Part shown: in pieces, positions 1 through 9,950 of the stretch
Position numbering within the stretch: the first letter of the stretch is position 1
How the letters are laid out: the number at the start of each line of letters is the position of its first letter
Source of the DNA: Ogataea parapolymorpha DL-1
Taxonomy: Eukaryota > Ascomycota > Pichiomycetes > Pichiales > Pichiaceae
Length of the DNA stretch: 64,000 nt
Assembly: GCF_000187245.1 (NCBI RefSeq)
Contig: NC_027865.1
Coordinates: 434,001-498,000 of the forward strand
Reading direction: 5' to 3'
The notes under the pieces: generated by a model
Seen by the model: only the letters and a program-made list of their open reading frames with translations
What the model was told of the DNA's origin: nothing
Database searches by the model: none
Program-made: the position numbers and the translations under genes

Positions 1-1
1 A

Positions 2-973
2 TATACTGGAAGAATCTCTTTCAGGCCGTACCATTCACTGGTGGAACGCATCAAATCGGAGGTTCAGGCTCATCCAATTTATATCGTCTGTTTACCTATC
101 ACGACCAAGAAATCATTTTTCTTCTGCCAGTACACTCCAAAGGCCTTACCCAACGGCAAGGAAGGGATGGATACAAAGCTAGTCAACTGGGCAGCGAGAG
201 CATGGAATAAACTTGAAAGGTCCGAAAATAGAATCAACAAATCAATTGTGAGTCTTATGCATCGTCTTCTAAATGAAATACCGTGGATGGAGACGTGCTT
301 TAGGTCCATACCGTCGCAAAACAAAATTACTCGATATCTCAAAGATTACCAGAAACCAGACGAGAAAACAGACAGGACATCAGACCAGGATCGCAAAGTG
401 CATCCAGGATTGGTGACCCAATTAGACATTTCTCCGGAGGAACTGGAGCAAATACCTTTATACTACCCATCGTTGTTGCTCTCTAGCGAGCAAATCACTA
501 ACGAACTTCGATCAGAGATCCAAAAAGGTCACGAGTACCATAAAAAGTACCTGCTTGTGAATCTCTTACTGCTGCCACTAACAATTCCTTTTGCATTGAT
601 CCCACTGATACCCAACGTTCCTGGATTCTACCTTGCTTATCGATCGTACTGTCATTTGACGGCATTGAATGGAGTGAAGCATCTTCGTTTTCTGCTGGAC
701 CTAAAAGGTGGCGAGGAGCACCATCTTCAGATGATCGGTTTACAAGATGCACACAACCTTTTCATCGAGTCCACAGATGAAACTACAAGATCCAATGTGC
801 TTGAACACATTAAAAAGGGTGATTTGAAAGAAAAGCTATTGCTCGATGAAAGCTCCATCACGAACATTTGCAAGGCTTTTGGAATTGAGAAATTTGAGCC
901 CAACTTGCATGTCGCACTGTATCAGGAACGTAAAAGGCTGAGCCAGGAAGGTCTTGAGCCCTCTAGAGATTAG
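2..973 (+). CDS. MRX19: Mitochondrial K+/H+ exchange-like protein, MRX19 (YDL183C) type, 5'-truncated
   Basis: The reading frame is open from the left edge (first whole codon at base 2) to the TAG at 971-973. The first in-frame candidate start is only a GTG at 41, so the true ATG probably lies left of the window. About 323 codons are visible. The conserved Mit_KHE1 signature is seen: an N-terminal IYIVCLPITTKKSFFFCQ stretch followed by VNWAARAWNKLE, then a hydrophobic hairpin near residues 190-215 (LLLLPLTIPFALIPLIPNVP). Family members are mitochondrial inner-membrane proteins linked to K+/H+ exchange; in S. cerevisiae the relative is YDL183C. RPL41 follows on the same strand, as in S. cerevisiae. 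The family call is firm, and the transport role is inferred from the family. Confidence 0.8.
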   Translation, partial: YTGRISFRPYHSLVERIKSEVQAHPIYIVCLPITTKKSFFFCQYTPKALPNGKEGMDTKLVNWAARAWNKLERSENRINKSIVSLMHRLLNEIPWMETCFRSIPSQNKITRYLKDYQKPDEKTDRTSDQDRKVHPGLVTQLDISPEELEQIPLYYPSLLLSSEQITNELRSEIQKGHEYHKKYLLVNLLLLPLTIPFALIPLIPNVPGFYLAYRSYCHLTALNGVKHLRFLLDLKGGEEHHLQMIGLQDAHNLFIESTDETTRSNVLEHIKKGDLKEKLLLDESSITNICKAFGIEKFEPNLHVALYQERKRLSQEGLEPSRD

Positions 974-1132
974 ATCCTGTAATAATGAACACTATTTATT
1001 TATGATAATTTGCACGTGACCGTAGCCGAGGGTTCTTTTAGGAATGGAGCTTCGAACATCTGGAAAAAAAATATTGTAGCTTGCGGGTTCATAATTAGAG
1101 AGCACACGACTACGTCGGCGAGGCTGGTCCAC

Positions 1133-1140
1133 TATAAATA
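1133..1140 (+). promoter_or_regulatory. TATA box of RPL41
   Basis: TATAAATA lies 51 bases upstream of the RPL41 ATG, a normal yeast TATA-to-start distance. Confidence 0.5.
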
Positions 1141-1190
1141 TAAAACCTTTTCAGCATTAGTTTTTTTATACCAAAAGTTATTATCCCAGG

Positions 1191-1268
1191 ATGAGAGCTA
1201 AGTGGAGAAAGAAGAGAGTTAGAAGACTTAAGAGAAAGAGACGGAAGGTCAGAGCTAGATCCAAATAA
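1191..1268 (+). CDS. RPL41: Ribosomal protein eL41 (25 residues)
   Basis: Reading ATG AGA GCT AAG TGG gives a 25-residue, extremely basic peptide (begins MRAKWRKKRVRRLKRK, ends RARSK, then TAA). It matches eukaryotic eL41 over its full length, apart from Val at position 10 where S. cerevisiae has Thr. eL41 is a small helix at the bridge between the 60S and 40S subunits. The gene is intronless. It lies between MRX19 and the PP2A gene, the same relative position as RPL41A (YDL184C) in S. cerevisiae. It is easily missed because it is only 78 bases long. Confidence 0.96.
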   Translation: MRAKWRKKRVRRLKRKRRKVRARSK

Positions 1269-1459
1269 GTAAATTGGCGGGCGGAGAATGGCCAAGAGCA
1301 ATGGCTGAACCGGTGACCATCTCGAAGTCTTTAGTTAGAGTTGTCTTTTCAACCATTCGATATGTGTGATTCTCCAACATCTGGATATGCATTGAAAGTC
1401 TTTCCATTGTTTATATTTAGTGTGTCCGTTAATATACTTGAGACTGGATCCAACATCAG

Positions 1460-2134
1460 TTAGTAACAACCGAAGATCCAAGAGTACCACGGGTCCTGGT
1501 CTGGCGACTCGTTTTGGATAAATTGAGATTGGGGTCCATCTGCACGATTTGTAGTTTCCCCCTTAGTCAATTCGGACATATGTCGGTCGACGTCCAACGG
1601 CGATGCCGTCACCGTCCGCATGTCCTCATTTGGATTACGTCCGAAAATGACTGTGGTCGTCCCCATGCATCTAAAAGAATTCGAGTACTGAAAATCAGAT
1701 GGCATATCGTCGAGGTCAAAAGAGCTATTTAGGTCTTGGATCCAGCGGAGGGTGGTGGTTCCCAAAAGCTGTTCTGGTTTTCCATGATCAAATATTAGGG
1801 TATCGTTTCTAACGCTGTCATTCTCTGGCGCTGTATTTTTTACTGGTTCAACTATCTGTCTTTTGGCCAAAGTTTCTTTCTGGTAAGGGTGGTTTCCATC
1901 CAACGCCAATGAGACGCTGTTCTGGCTCGAAGTAGGTCTCCAGCGCACTAATCTCTCCTCCATCATTTCAATCAGCCAGTGAGACGAAGGGAAAAGCCGA
2001 TTTGATTGTCGACGTATGACTTTTGACCTGAGAGTAGGAATTACCTCGGCAGGATCTAAAGAATATGGCGGCTTATGTGTGGGCGAATCTTCAATCCTAT
2101 ATGTGCTCCAGAGAGAACCAGAGCTGGGGTCCAT
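1460..2134 (-). CDS. Uncharacterised 224-residue protein
   Basis: The frame runs from ATG (complement of 2132-2134) to the TAA at 1460-1462, coding 224 residues. I do not recognise a domain. The protein is hydrophilic, with many Arg, Pro and Ser, and no membrane segment or signal peptide. It contains IRRQSNRLFPSSHW and MEERLVRWRP and ends in an aromatic tail, DPWYSWIFGCY. It occupies the space between RPL41 and the PP2A gene, on the strand that corresponds to S. cerevisiae Watson. By position it could correspond to YDL186W or YDL133W, but I could not confirm this from sequence. The length, lack of repeats and fit between neighbours favour a real gene. Confidence 0.6.
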   Translation of the reverse strand: MDPSSGSLWSTYRIEDSPTHKPPYSLDPAEVIPTLRSKVIRRQSNRLFPSSHWLIEMMEERLVRWRPTSSQNSVSLALDGNHPYQKETLAKRQIVEPVKNTAPENDSVRNDTLIFDHGKPEQLLGTTTLRWIQDLNSSFDLDDMPSDFQYSNSFRCMGTTTVIFGRNPNEDMRTVTASPLDVDRHMSELTKGETTNRADGPQSQFIQNESPDQDPWYSWIFGCY

Positions 2135-2435
2135 AAACAAGTGTAGGTATAAAAGGAAGGTAAAATAAATATCCTTTGCCCTTTTTTAGCAGATGTGTCG
2201 TGCACAACTCACAGCAACACTTTTTCATGGGTTTGGGACAAAACACCTTTTGATTGAAACAGAAGGAGTGATGTTCAATTGATCTATTCAATATAATATT
2301 GCAGAGTTTTGAATAATACATAATCTTAGAGAAGTTACATACGCTATTTCATAAAAGCCATTTGACAGCACATTATTTGGCACATTTTCAATAACTGAAA
2401 GTACACTCCTACTGATAAACATACGATAATTCACC
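2135..2435. other. Divergent intergenic region, orphan gene / PP2A gene
   Basis: These 301 bases separate two divergent starts and should hold both promoters. They are AT-rich. A TATAAAA-like stretch (about 2147-2153) sits next to the orphan gene's start. No RNA gene or repeat was seen. Confidence 0.4.
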
Positions 2436-3467
2436 ATGGATTTGGATTCGGATATACAGATGGAAGATGCCGTCGAGCAAACACAGCCAGAGACCACAGG
2501 AAAGGAAGCCTCGCTTTCCCAGTTCCCCATAACCACGGCCGACCCAACTACCCAGAGAAACACGTTGGATGGCTGGATAGAACAACTGAGCCAATGTAAG
2601 CCATTGAGTGAGGAGTCTGTCAAGCAACTCTGTGCGATGGCTGTTGAGGTTGTCAAGGGGGAGGAGAATGTTCAACCGGTTCAGGTACCAGTCACCATTT
2701 GTGGAGATATCCATGGACAGTTCCATGATTTGATGGAACTGTTTAAGATTGGAGGCCCATGCCCAGATACGAACTATCTGTTTATGGGAGACTATGTTGA
2801 CAGAGGCTACTACTCAGTGGAGACAGTCAGCTATTTGGTGGCTATGAAAGTTAGGTACCCAAGGAGAATTACCATTCTCAGAGGAAATCACGAGTCGAGG
2901 CAAATTACACAGGTTTATGGATTTTATGACGAATGCTTTAGAAAATATGGTTCCGCTAATGTTTGGAAGATGTTTACCGACCTATTCGATTACTTCCCGA
3001 TCACCGCATTGGTTGACAACTCCATTTTCTGTTTACACGGTGGCTTGTCGCCAATGATCGAGTCGATCGATCAGGTCAGGGAACTCAACAGAATTCAAGA
3101 GGTTCCGCACGAGGGACCTATGTGCGATCTGTTGTGGTCTGACCCTGACGATAGAGGAGGATGGGGAATTTCTCCTAGAGGTGCTGGTTTCACTTTTGGT
3201 CAGGACATATCCGAACAATTCAACCACACAAACGGGCTTTCGCTTATTGCCAGAGCTCATCAGCTAGTGATGGAGGGTTACAGCTGGTCACATCAGGATC
3301 TGGTGGTTACTATTTTCTCTGCACCAAATTACTGCTATAGATGTGGAAACCAGGCTGCAATTATGGAAGTTGACGAGAATCACAACAGAGACTTTTTGCA
3401 ATACGATCCTTCCGTTCGCCCTGGCGAGCCTACCGTGACCAGAAAAACTCCAGATTATTTCCTATGA
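2436..3467 (+). CDS. PPH21: Protein phosphatase 2A catalytic subunit
   Basis: This is a 343-residue serine/threonine phosphatase of the PPP family. The metal-binding motifs are intact: GDIHG at residues 90-94, GDYVDRG at 118-124 and RGNHE at 149-153, followed by CDLLWSDP and a C-terminal TPDYFL. That last tail is the PP2A-specific end that is carboxyl-methylated and binds the regulatory subunits. The roughly 45-residue acidic N-terminal extension resembles that of yeast Pph21/Pph22 and is absent from animal PP2A. Only one PP2A gene is seen here, in the place held by PPH22 (YDL188C) in S. cerevisiae; PPH21 lies in the duplicated block there. The enzyme acts in cell-cycle and TOR signalling. 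The CTG codon at 3129 encodes the invariant Leu of CDLLW. Confidence 0.96.
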   Translation: MDLDSDIQMEDAVEQTQPETTGKEASLSQFPITTADPTTQRNTLDGWIEQLSQCKPLSEESVKQLCAMAVEVVKGEENVQPVQVPVTICGDIHGQFHDLMELFKIGGPCPDTNYLFMGDYVDRGYYSVETVSYLVAMKVRYPRRITILRGNHESRQITQVYGFYDECFRKYGSANVWKMFTDLFDYFPITALVDNSIFCLHGGLSPMIESIDQVRELNRIQEVPHEGPMCDLLWSDPDDRGGWGISPRGAGFTFGQDISEQFNHTNGLSLIARAHQLVMEGYSWSHQDLVVTIFSAPNYCYRCGNQAAIMEVDENHNRDFLQYDPSVRPGEPTVTRKTPDYFL

Positions 3468-3542
3468 CGTGCTCTAACCATTACAGTTACTAAATTGGTT
3501 TATTTGTATCACCAACATTCATTATCATATTTCATTACGTGA

Positions 3543-4115
3543 CTATTTCACAATTTGGAAGCTCCATGGAATAGTCAGGTGCACAGTTTTGTCGTCGTCT
3601 ATGAATTTGGACACGGCATTGTAGGAGCCTCTTGCCAGTAGTCCGCTTGGCGCTTCCACCTCGTCAAACACCTTTTCATAATAAGGTTTGTCTACTGTAC
3701 AGGGAGCAAAAGATCCGAGTGGCTCATCTAGCTTGTCCACAGTGATTCCTGTCTTCTTCACAGCCTGCAGGTATCTTAAACCGGTGATGATTTCTCCTTG
3801 GATACGGAACTTGATCACCAGCTGGTAAATGCTTTTCTCCTTGATTTTAAATGACACCTTTGGATCTTTGACGTCTTCCAGCTCGACAATCACTGGAGGC
3901 TCGCCTCTAATGTTAAGAGTCATCGAGAGAATCACCACTGTTCTCTTGTCCCCTTCCTTGACAGGTAAAAGTTCTCCTGTATTCAGACCAAGCGACCGCT
4001 TCCACTTGTTGAGCGACTCATCGTTAGCATCCAACTGCGCGTACTCTTGGAGAGACTTTTTTTCGCCGACTTTGAAGCCAGGAATCTCTTCAGGAACCAA
4101 TTCGGTGTCTGACAT
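3543..4115 (-). CDS. RDI1: Rho GDP-dissociation inhibitor
   Basis: The protein has 190 residues, close to the family norm of about 200. The N-terminal regulatory arm (DANDESLNKWKRSLGL) that contacts the Rho switch regions is present. It is followed by the immunoglobulin-like beta-sandwich that holds the prenyl tail (VFDEVEAPSGLLARGSYNAVSKFIDDD, ending HLTIPWSFQIVK). RhoGDI extracts prenylated Rho GTPases such as Cdc42 and Rho1 from membranes. The gene is tail-to-tail with the PP2A gene and head-to-head with the OHCU decarboxylase, whose chosen start is 80 bases away. In S. cerevisiae RDI1 (YDL135C) is also next to a PP2A gene, but in the other relative orientation, so a local inversion is implied. 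Confidence 0.95.
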   Translation of the reverse strand: MSDTELVPEEIPGFKVGEKKSLQEYAQLDANDESLNKWKRSLGLNTGELLPVKEGDKRTVVILSMTLNIRGEPPVIVELEDVKDPKVSFKIKEKSIYQLVIKFRIQGEIITGLRYLQAVKKTGITVDKLDEPLGSFAPCTVDKPYYEKVFDEVEAPSGLLARGSYNAVSKFIDDDKTVHLTIPWSFQIVK

Positions 4116-4195
4116 GTTTTAAGAATAAACAATATTTGGAGAAATTGGCAGATTCTTGTGGATCTAAAAATTCTGGACGTTTTAAATTGAGCATA

Positions 4196-4747
4196 ATGTC
4201 GTTACCGCCTTGCCACATTTTGTGCCAATCAGATCCTCACACACAGCGAAATGTTTTGGACACATTGTTTGAGCCGTGTGACACGTTGGCAGACATTTTA
4301 ATTCCAACGGTGTTTGGACGTTCTTTCTCCACATACAGCCAATTGATCGAGGCATGCAGAGATCAACTGAATAAACTCTATCTCGAATATGTTAATGACC
4401 GGAGTCTAAAGCTGACTATTGATGCCATAGTCTCTGCACACCCAAGACTGGGTCCGCCAAAGGACGCGAATGCCAAACTCTCCTCACATTCATCTTCAGA
4501 ACAGGCTCAACTCAATGCAGACCCTGAGCTTGCACAGAAACTAGTGGAACTTAATGACAGCTACGAAGCTACCTTCCCGGGACTCCGATTTGTCGTGTTT
4601 GTGAACGGAAGGTCAAGAGACGAGATAATGAAAATTATGAACGAACGCATCGCAAGAAACGATATGGACGCCGAAATCAAAGAGGCCTTTGACGCGATGT
4701 GCGATATAGCTCTCGACAGGGCGAAAAAAAACCAATCTAAGTTATAA
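4196..4747 (+). CDS. OHCU (2-oxo-4-hydroxy-4-carboxy-5-ureidoimidazoline) decarboxylase, peroxisomal
   Basis: The protein has 183 residues from the ATG at 4196. An in-frame ATG at 4136 would leave only 20 bases to the divergent RDI1 start, so I prefer the internal one. Family signatures are visible: AHPRLG at residues 81-86, then SSEQAQL, and LNDSYEATFPGLRFVVFVNGRSR in the C-terminal half. The enzyme converts the uricase and hydrolase product to (S)-allantoin. The protein ends in Ser-Lys-Leu, a canonical PTS1 signal for peroxisomal import, consistent with peroxisomal urate oxidation. S. cerevisiae cannot use urate, so this gene is an insertion relative to its gene order. Confidence 0.93.
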   Translation: MSLPPCHILCQSDPHTQRNVLDTLFEPCDTLADILIPTVFGRSFSTYSQLIEACRDQLNKLYLEYVNDRSLKLTIDAIVSAHPRLGPPKDANAKLSSHSSSEQAQLNADPELAQKLVELNDSYEATFPGLRFVVFVNGRSRDEIMKIMNERIARNDMDAEIKEAFDAMCDIALDRAKKNQSKL

Positions 4748-4818
4748 TACAGACTCACATGATATCGTTATGTTAGATCATATACATTAGTAGATGTGAT
4801 GCAGTCCAGCTCGAATCC

Positions 4819-6138
4819 TCATTTGTCACCCCCGTTGCTCCATTTTTTGTGGTTCTTTTTCTCGCCGTTTTGAAACGACCTGTAGTACCCGTTGTTGTTG
4901 TCAGGATACTTGTTTCTTCCATTGGAGTACCGTCCCCCATTGCTGCCCGGCCCCATCTGATAATACATGCCCGGATGTGGAGGCGGGTAGTAATACTGAT
5001 ACGAAGGCACCATCTGAACAGGAGGCATGGAGGCAGAAGCGGACAGAGGTGTCGATGACGCGGAATTAGGCGAACCTTCAGCAGGCACCTGGGACGCTGG
5101 CATTGGAGCGATGGACGTTTCCGGTGGAGTTGGCACAGCGTAGATGTAAGGGTACGGTGGCATTCCCGAAGAAGGGCTAGGAGAAAGTCCCTGCTCATCG
5201 GAGGGCGACGTGCTCTTCATGTTGACGGGGGCAGACTCCAGAGGTTGCGGCATCATTTGAGGCGGAGGCCCGTATGGATAATTGTACGGAACAAATGGAT
5301 GATAGTAGCCGTACTCTGGCATTGGTGGATGCTGATATTTTTTTCTATTCCCGCGAGGCCGCGTGTCGGGCTCTCCATCGACAAACCCATTGGGCCCATC
5401 CATATCGCCGTGATCTACCCTACTGCCTAGTTTTCGGAATGATTTGTCGTCTTCCAGATAATGCCCGTTGCCGTTTTTGTTATAGCCCGAGCTACCATTT
5501 TGGTAGCCTTCCTCTTTGCCATTTTTTTTGTTGGCTTTGCCGCTTTTGCCAGAAATTGGCCGCTCATCTTCCTGTTCGCGGTCCAGACTCGAGCTGAAAT
5601 ACGATTTGTAGTTCTCGAAAATCTCCGAGACCCTTATCCTGTCGAGTTTCTCCATTGGATCAAATTTAATATTTCTGAAATCTAGCGGCTTGATGTTGCC
5701 CTCATCGTCGAACGCTGCCGATTTCTTTGTTTCGTCATCGGCGTTCACTAGTGAGGTGTTGATCTTGAACAAAACCATCGAATAACCGTCGTTCGACAAT
5801 ATGTGCCCTAAATTGTAGTACTCGGCTAATTTATGAGTCAGTAACCGGTAGTAGGAATTCAGCGGGGTCATTTTCCACGAATCGACGTTGGGCTTTACTA
5901 TGAACTCGATGATCTCTGATTCCAGGTTGATGATGAATTTGCGGTCGTTGAGGTTCGATTGATTGTTTCTGCCATTCATGTTGAACAGCGACCTCACAAG
6001 TATCTCCGGTACCTCGTAGGCGTCAGACAGCTCTTTGATAATTCCTTGCGGAGTGGACGCCTTCAAATCTATTGGGCTGAAAGACCTCTTGAGCGTTGAC
6101 GCCGAGGACGAATTTGGTTCCGATTGGTCCTCAGCCAT
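4819..6138 (-). CDS. RBS1: R3H/SUZ-domain RNA-binding protein, RBS1 type
   Basis: The protein has 439 residues, taking the ATG at 6138 (MAEDQSEP); a farther upstream start would add 20 residues of little conservation. An R3H single-strand nucleic-acid-binding domain spans about residues 66-128 (with YYRLLTHKLAEYY carrying the Arg and His). A SUZ-like segment follows at about 153-180 (DFRNIKFDPMEKLDRIRVSEIF). The C-terminal half is low-complexity, rich in Pro, Tyr, Gly and Asn, like the yeast Rbs1 tail that mediates self-association. Rbs1 is linked to RNA polymerase III assembly. It neighbours UFD2, as in S. cerevisiae (YDL189W-YDL190C). Confidence 0.85.
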   Translation of the reverse strand: MAEDQSEPNSSSASTLKRSFSPIDLKASTPQGIIKELSDAYEVPEILVRSLFNMNGRNNQSNLNDRKFIINLESEIIEFIVKPNVDSWKMTPLNSYYRLLTHKLAEYYNLGHILSNDGYSMVLFKINTSLVNADDETKKSAAFDDEGNIKPLDFRNIKFDPMEKLDRIRVSEIFENYKSYFSSSLDREQEDERPISGKSGKANKKNGKEEGYQNGSSGYNKNGNGHYLEDDKSFRKLGSRVDHGDMDGPNGFVDGEPDTRPRGNRKKYQHPPMPEYGYYHPFVPYNYPYGPPPQMMPQPLESAPVNMKSTSPSDEQGLSPSPSSGMPPYPYIYAVPTPPETSIAPMPASQVPAEGSPNSASSTPLSASASMPPVQMVPSYQYYYPPPHPGMYYQMGPGSNGGRYSNGRNKYPDNNNGYYRSFQNGEKKNHKKWSNGGDK

Positions 6139-6607
6139 CCTGGTGATATATCTGGGTGATGCTATCGATGACTTTGTCTTTCGTGAGCACAATTCCAATA
6201 CCTCTGAAATTCCAGCTATTCCGTCCCGATTGTCTGGTTTACAGACGATTGTATCCCAGTCTCCAGGAAGAAATCAGCAGTGGTACTTTGTTTTCTTTTC
6301 CAGTCTTAATTTTTTCCTGCGCTCTTGTGCCCCCCGCTAAAACACGCGACAGGTTTTGTTGTGACGCTAGATTACCCGACATTATTTCCCTACAGATACT
6401 CCATACATACGCTCCTTTCGACCACCCGAGCGCTGGGGTACGCCGTTTCTTTTGCGCCAGCATCTCCTCTCAACCGCTCGCCTTGTCCGCCGCCAGTTAA
6501 ACCAACGCTTAATGATAATAATAGTAGCCTAATTTTTGGGGCGCGGAATTTGTCACCAGCGAGAAAAACAGTTCCGTAAAGCGCACTTGAAATCAATTTC
6601 AAACCGA
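6139..6607. other. RBS1 5' region and UFD2 3' region
   Basis: This 469-base gap lies between the RBS1 start and the UFD2 stop, both on the minus strand. It should hold the RBS1 promoter and the UFD2 terminator. The several short frames inside have no recognisable protein character. No RNA gene or repeat was seen. Confidence 0.4.
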
Positions 6608-9600
6608 TTATTCCATGTTCACGTCGCCCTGGCTGTCTCTGTGTCGACGGCGCTCCTTGATAAATTGCTCGATCTTGTTTTTCAGCTCAGTGTCCTCAGC
6701 CACATCTTCAAGCTTCAACGGCGTACGATTGAAGGGATCCGTTGGATCGTTCATCAAATGCGCCTTGAGAACAGACCGGTCCATGCTCACCTTGGACTGC
6801 GGAAGCTTCACCGGGTCCTTCATCAAGGTGAACATGAGCGGATCGAGGAACTCGTCTGGAATTTCTCCAAGCTCCAACTCTTCCTCCTCGTCCTCAACCT
6901 TCACCTTTTCAGCTTGCTCAACAAAGCTGTTCAGTTTAGTGCTGAATTCGACGTCAATTTTGCCGACTTTGTTGAGAATCTGAATCGCACGTTTGAAACA
7001 AGCAGGACTGAAAGATCTCGAGTCTCTGGCAACAGCCTCCACAAACTCCTGGCCGTTAGAAAGATTGATGAAAATCGAGCAAATGTGTAGCAGCAGCTCT
7101 GAGGGATTGAAATGGTATGTTTCAGGGTCCTGCACCCTCAACTCGTTGCATCGTGGCCCAACCAGGGCAACCAGGTTGTAGTTGAGCATACCAGCGAGTC
7201 TATCAACAATTTCCACAATGTAGAAAGCCGAAGGAATCTCCTTCGTGAACAAATCAAACAATTGTATCGTCTTGTTGGATAGCTGGACTAGAGACTTGGC
7301 CATTCTCTCGCTTTCCTGCAACTTCTTGTTCAGATCCTCATCGCTTTCTTCCGTGGCGGGAGAATTTCCCTTTTTGCGCGATGCTATCTCCCGTTGACAC
7401 GTTCCAATGGTGTGCAGATGGTTCAATGACTCGTCTAGCAAGTAGGTTGTGTCGTTCAGCATACGTGCAATGAGCCGCACAAAGAATTTCTGGTTCTTCG
7501 AGATGCGTCTCAGATCAGCTCTGTAAAAATCAAATTTCCACAATTGCTCTAAAATCATCGAAATGTGACATCTGGCATTGAACTTGTCATAGAATTGAGA
7601 GGATGCGCCCGTTTTTTCCACCATCACATAGAAATCTAGTAAAGAAATCAGCAGATTTTCCTTGACAAGATCGTTATTGTTGAAGATATGGACCATGTAT
7701 CCATCCATGTTGTTAGCCATAGGCAAAGAGCCAAAAAATAGAACCTCTGTAAGTCTGGCCTTCAAATGTGGGTTATTGACCAGTTCAGGACATCTGAGGA
7801 TGATTATTGCAAACTCTATGAATTGATTTAGCTGTTTTTCGTTCTGTAGCATTGGATTGTTGCTAAATTTCGCAATATAATGGCAGTAATTCACGATGCC
7901 CTCAATAAAGATTTCAGGGTAGTATTTGAATGGCACAGGAGCAATGCTTCTCAAGTACTCAAAGTCGTCGAACTTGTCGACATCGTCATCAAACTTATTG
8001 AATGGTATTTTGAGTGCAATGTTTGGATAGCTGTGAGTAGGCTCAATAAGCCTGATGAAGAACTTGATTGCTCCGTTGATCACGTCAAAAATCTCAAGCT
8101 GCAACTCCCTGTTCAAAGAGCACATGTCGATGGACAGTTTCATCGACTTCAGTTTCTGCAACTCTTTTTTCAGAGGCTTGAGTCTGGTATCGGCAAGCAT
8201 CTTGGCTAGCGGGTTTGCATTATCAGTAGAGGTTTTTTGTAGCATTTCCTCCAATTTTGCGAGTTCCTGTGTAAGTTGTTTGACATGATTGGAAAGTCTT
8301 TCCGAATTGATAATCATACCTCCAAAACCGTACTGCAGATAGCTGAGCATCAAAAAGAAGCATTCAGATATAAAGTTCAATGGCTCGTCAGAAAGACTGT
8401 CTTCAGGATAGTGTTCTTCATATTCTTGGATAGTGGAATTAATCTTGGTTTCCTCCTTCAGGTCCAAAAGTTTGTTGCGGCGACTTAGATAGTCCATTGA
8501 GATTTTGTCGATCTTGATTCCATCAGACAGAAAGGGTTGTGAAAGCTTGACAAGAACCATGGTGATGCAGAACATGAATGAGTCCGAAGCGAGTTTTTTC
8601 GGATTGGCGTGCTCTCCTCTTCTCAGATGGTTCTTATTCACGATCTCAGCTAATAGTTTAAGAAACGCTGTACGACACGCTTCTCCAGACCTCACAATCT
8701 TGTCGCAAATTCCAAATAATCTGTTGATCAAAACCACCTGCTCACTGTGAAGAGATTCATGGACATTCTTGATTTGAATTTTAGTGAGTCCTTCTGGATA
8801 GTTCGAAACTGCGACTTCGGGTAACAAAGGAGACACTCTAAGCACGGGCCCAAGAATGGTCTTCAGCTCAAACTCGTTGGCCTTGAGCCCTTCTGGGTGG
8901 AATCCGTCCACTAGGTAGAGCTGCGAGGCAATGGTCTTGTTGGAGACCAATATCTGATAAACCGTCAAGATTTTGGAGTAGTCGGTGTCGGTGGAGTAGT
9001 TTAGACTCAAAAGCTGTTGAGACAGATGCGGAAGGAAAACATTGAGGAAGTCTAGAACACTGTCATTGTCGATCGATCTGGATATGATGTCCATTAGGAA
9101 AGTATCGTACTTGTTGATGGAAGACCACAATTGGCGAACAATCACGTCCAGCTTGACCTCGTCAACATACATGTCGGGAACCTGGAACAATAAGAGCGAG
9201 TAGCTTGAAGTCAGCCTGATGACTTCGTCAATAAGGTGTAATTTAGTCTCCTTGCTCGGCTCGTCATTTTTGATCAATCTGCGAACACTTTTGGCCTTAC
9301 TCCAACAATCGGACAGGTACTCAAACGGAGTTTCGTATTTGGTGGAATCAATTCCCCTCTCAGTCAAAATGTCTAGCAGGATGCTATCGATCGAGTCTGT
9401 ATTGAATGTCTGCAACTCCTGAGCCATCGATTCCAGGTACGTGTACTTTAAAGCTTTTTGTTTAGACAAAGTGGCCTGTAGAATAAACTCGAGTTTCGTG
9501 TTGATCCAATCTTCGATCGACTCGGTTTGTCTTCTCTCTGGTGAGCTAGACCCGCTGATTGAAGGCTCGCGGGTACTGGACACCGATTTGTCGAAAGGTT

Positions 9601-9780
9601 TCACGACAGACGACGCGACAGGGCTAGGAGTCACTGGACTGGCGATTTTTTTCGGTTTTGGCTGCGACGGTTCGTTTGATAGGGCCGCAAGCCTGGCCAA
9701 TCGCTTGGCACGAATCTAGAACGTTAGCATAAACGGCAATTTTGCGCTAGAAAGACACATACCTCTTCCGGATCACTCAT
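6608..9780 (-). CDS. UFD2: Ubiquitin chain elongation factor E4, with one intron
   Basis: Exon 2 is 6608-9715 and exon 1 is 9763-9780, giving about 1041 residues. Exon 1 encodes MSDPEE. Splicing joins it in frame to IRAKRLARLAALS, a typical Ufd2 N-terminus in fungi. The long helical Ufd2 core is followed by a C-terminal U-box at about residues 965-1035 (IPDEFLDPLMFTLMKDPVKLP ... DPFNRTPL). Ufd2 extends short ubiquitin chains together with Cdc48 in proteasomal degradation. The gene lies between RBS1 and RPL35, as in S. cerevisiae, but its orientation relative to them is inverted. Confidence 0.95.
9716..9762 (-). other. UFD2 intron (47 nt)
   Basis: On the minus strand the intron begins GTATGT and ends TAG. 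A TGCTAAC branch site (complement of 9723-9729) sits only a few bases before the acceptor. Removing it joins a canonical ATG exon to the conserved frame, which otherwise has no ATG start. Confidence 0.9.
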
Positions 9781-9950
9781 TTCTAGACCTCGAGCTGAAA
9801 CTAGTGGTAATTTTTTTGTTTGCCACCATCTAGTAAAGATTACCAGCGGTGCAAGGAGGTTAGGAAAGGTTTACAAAGTACTTTTGCAGATTCTTTGCTA
9901 TATGAGATTATCAAAGATATACATTACCACACCAAACAACATCGACTCGT

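Noticed and set aside
4136..4195. Upstream ATG start for the OHCU decarboxylase
   Set aside because: It leaves 20 bases to the divergent RDI1 start and adds residues absent from the family; the internal ATG at 4196 fits better.
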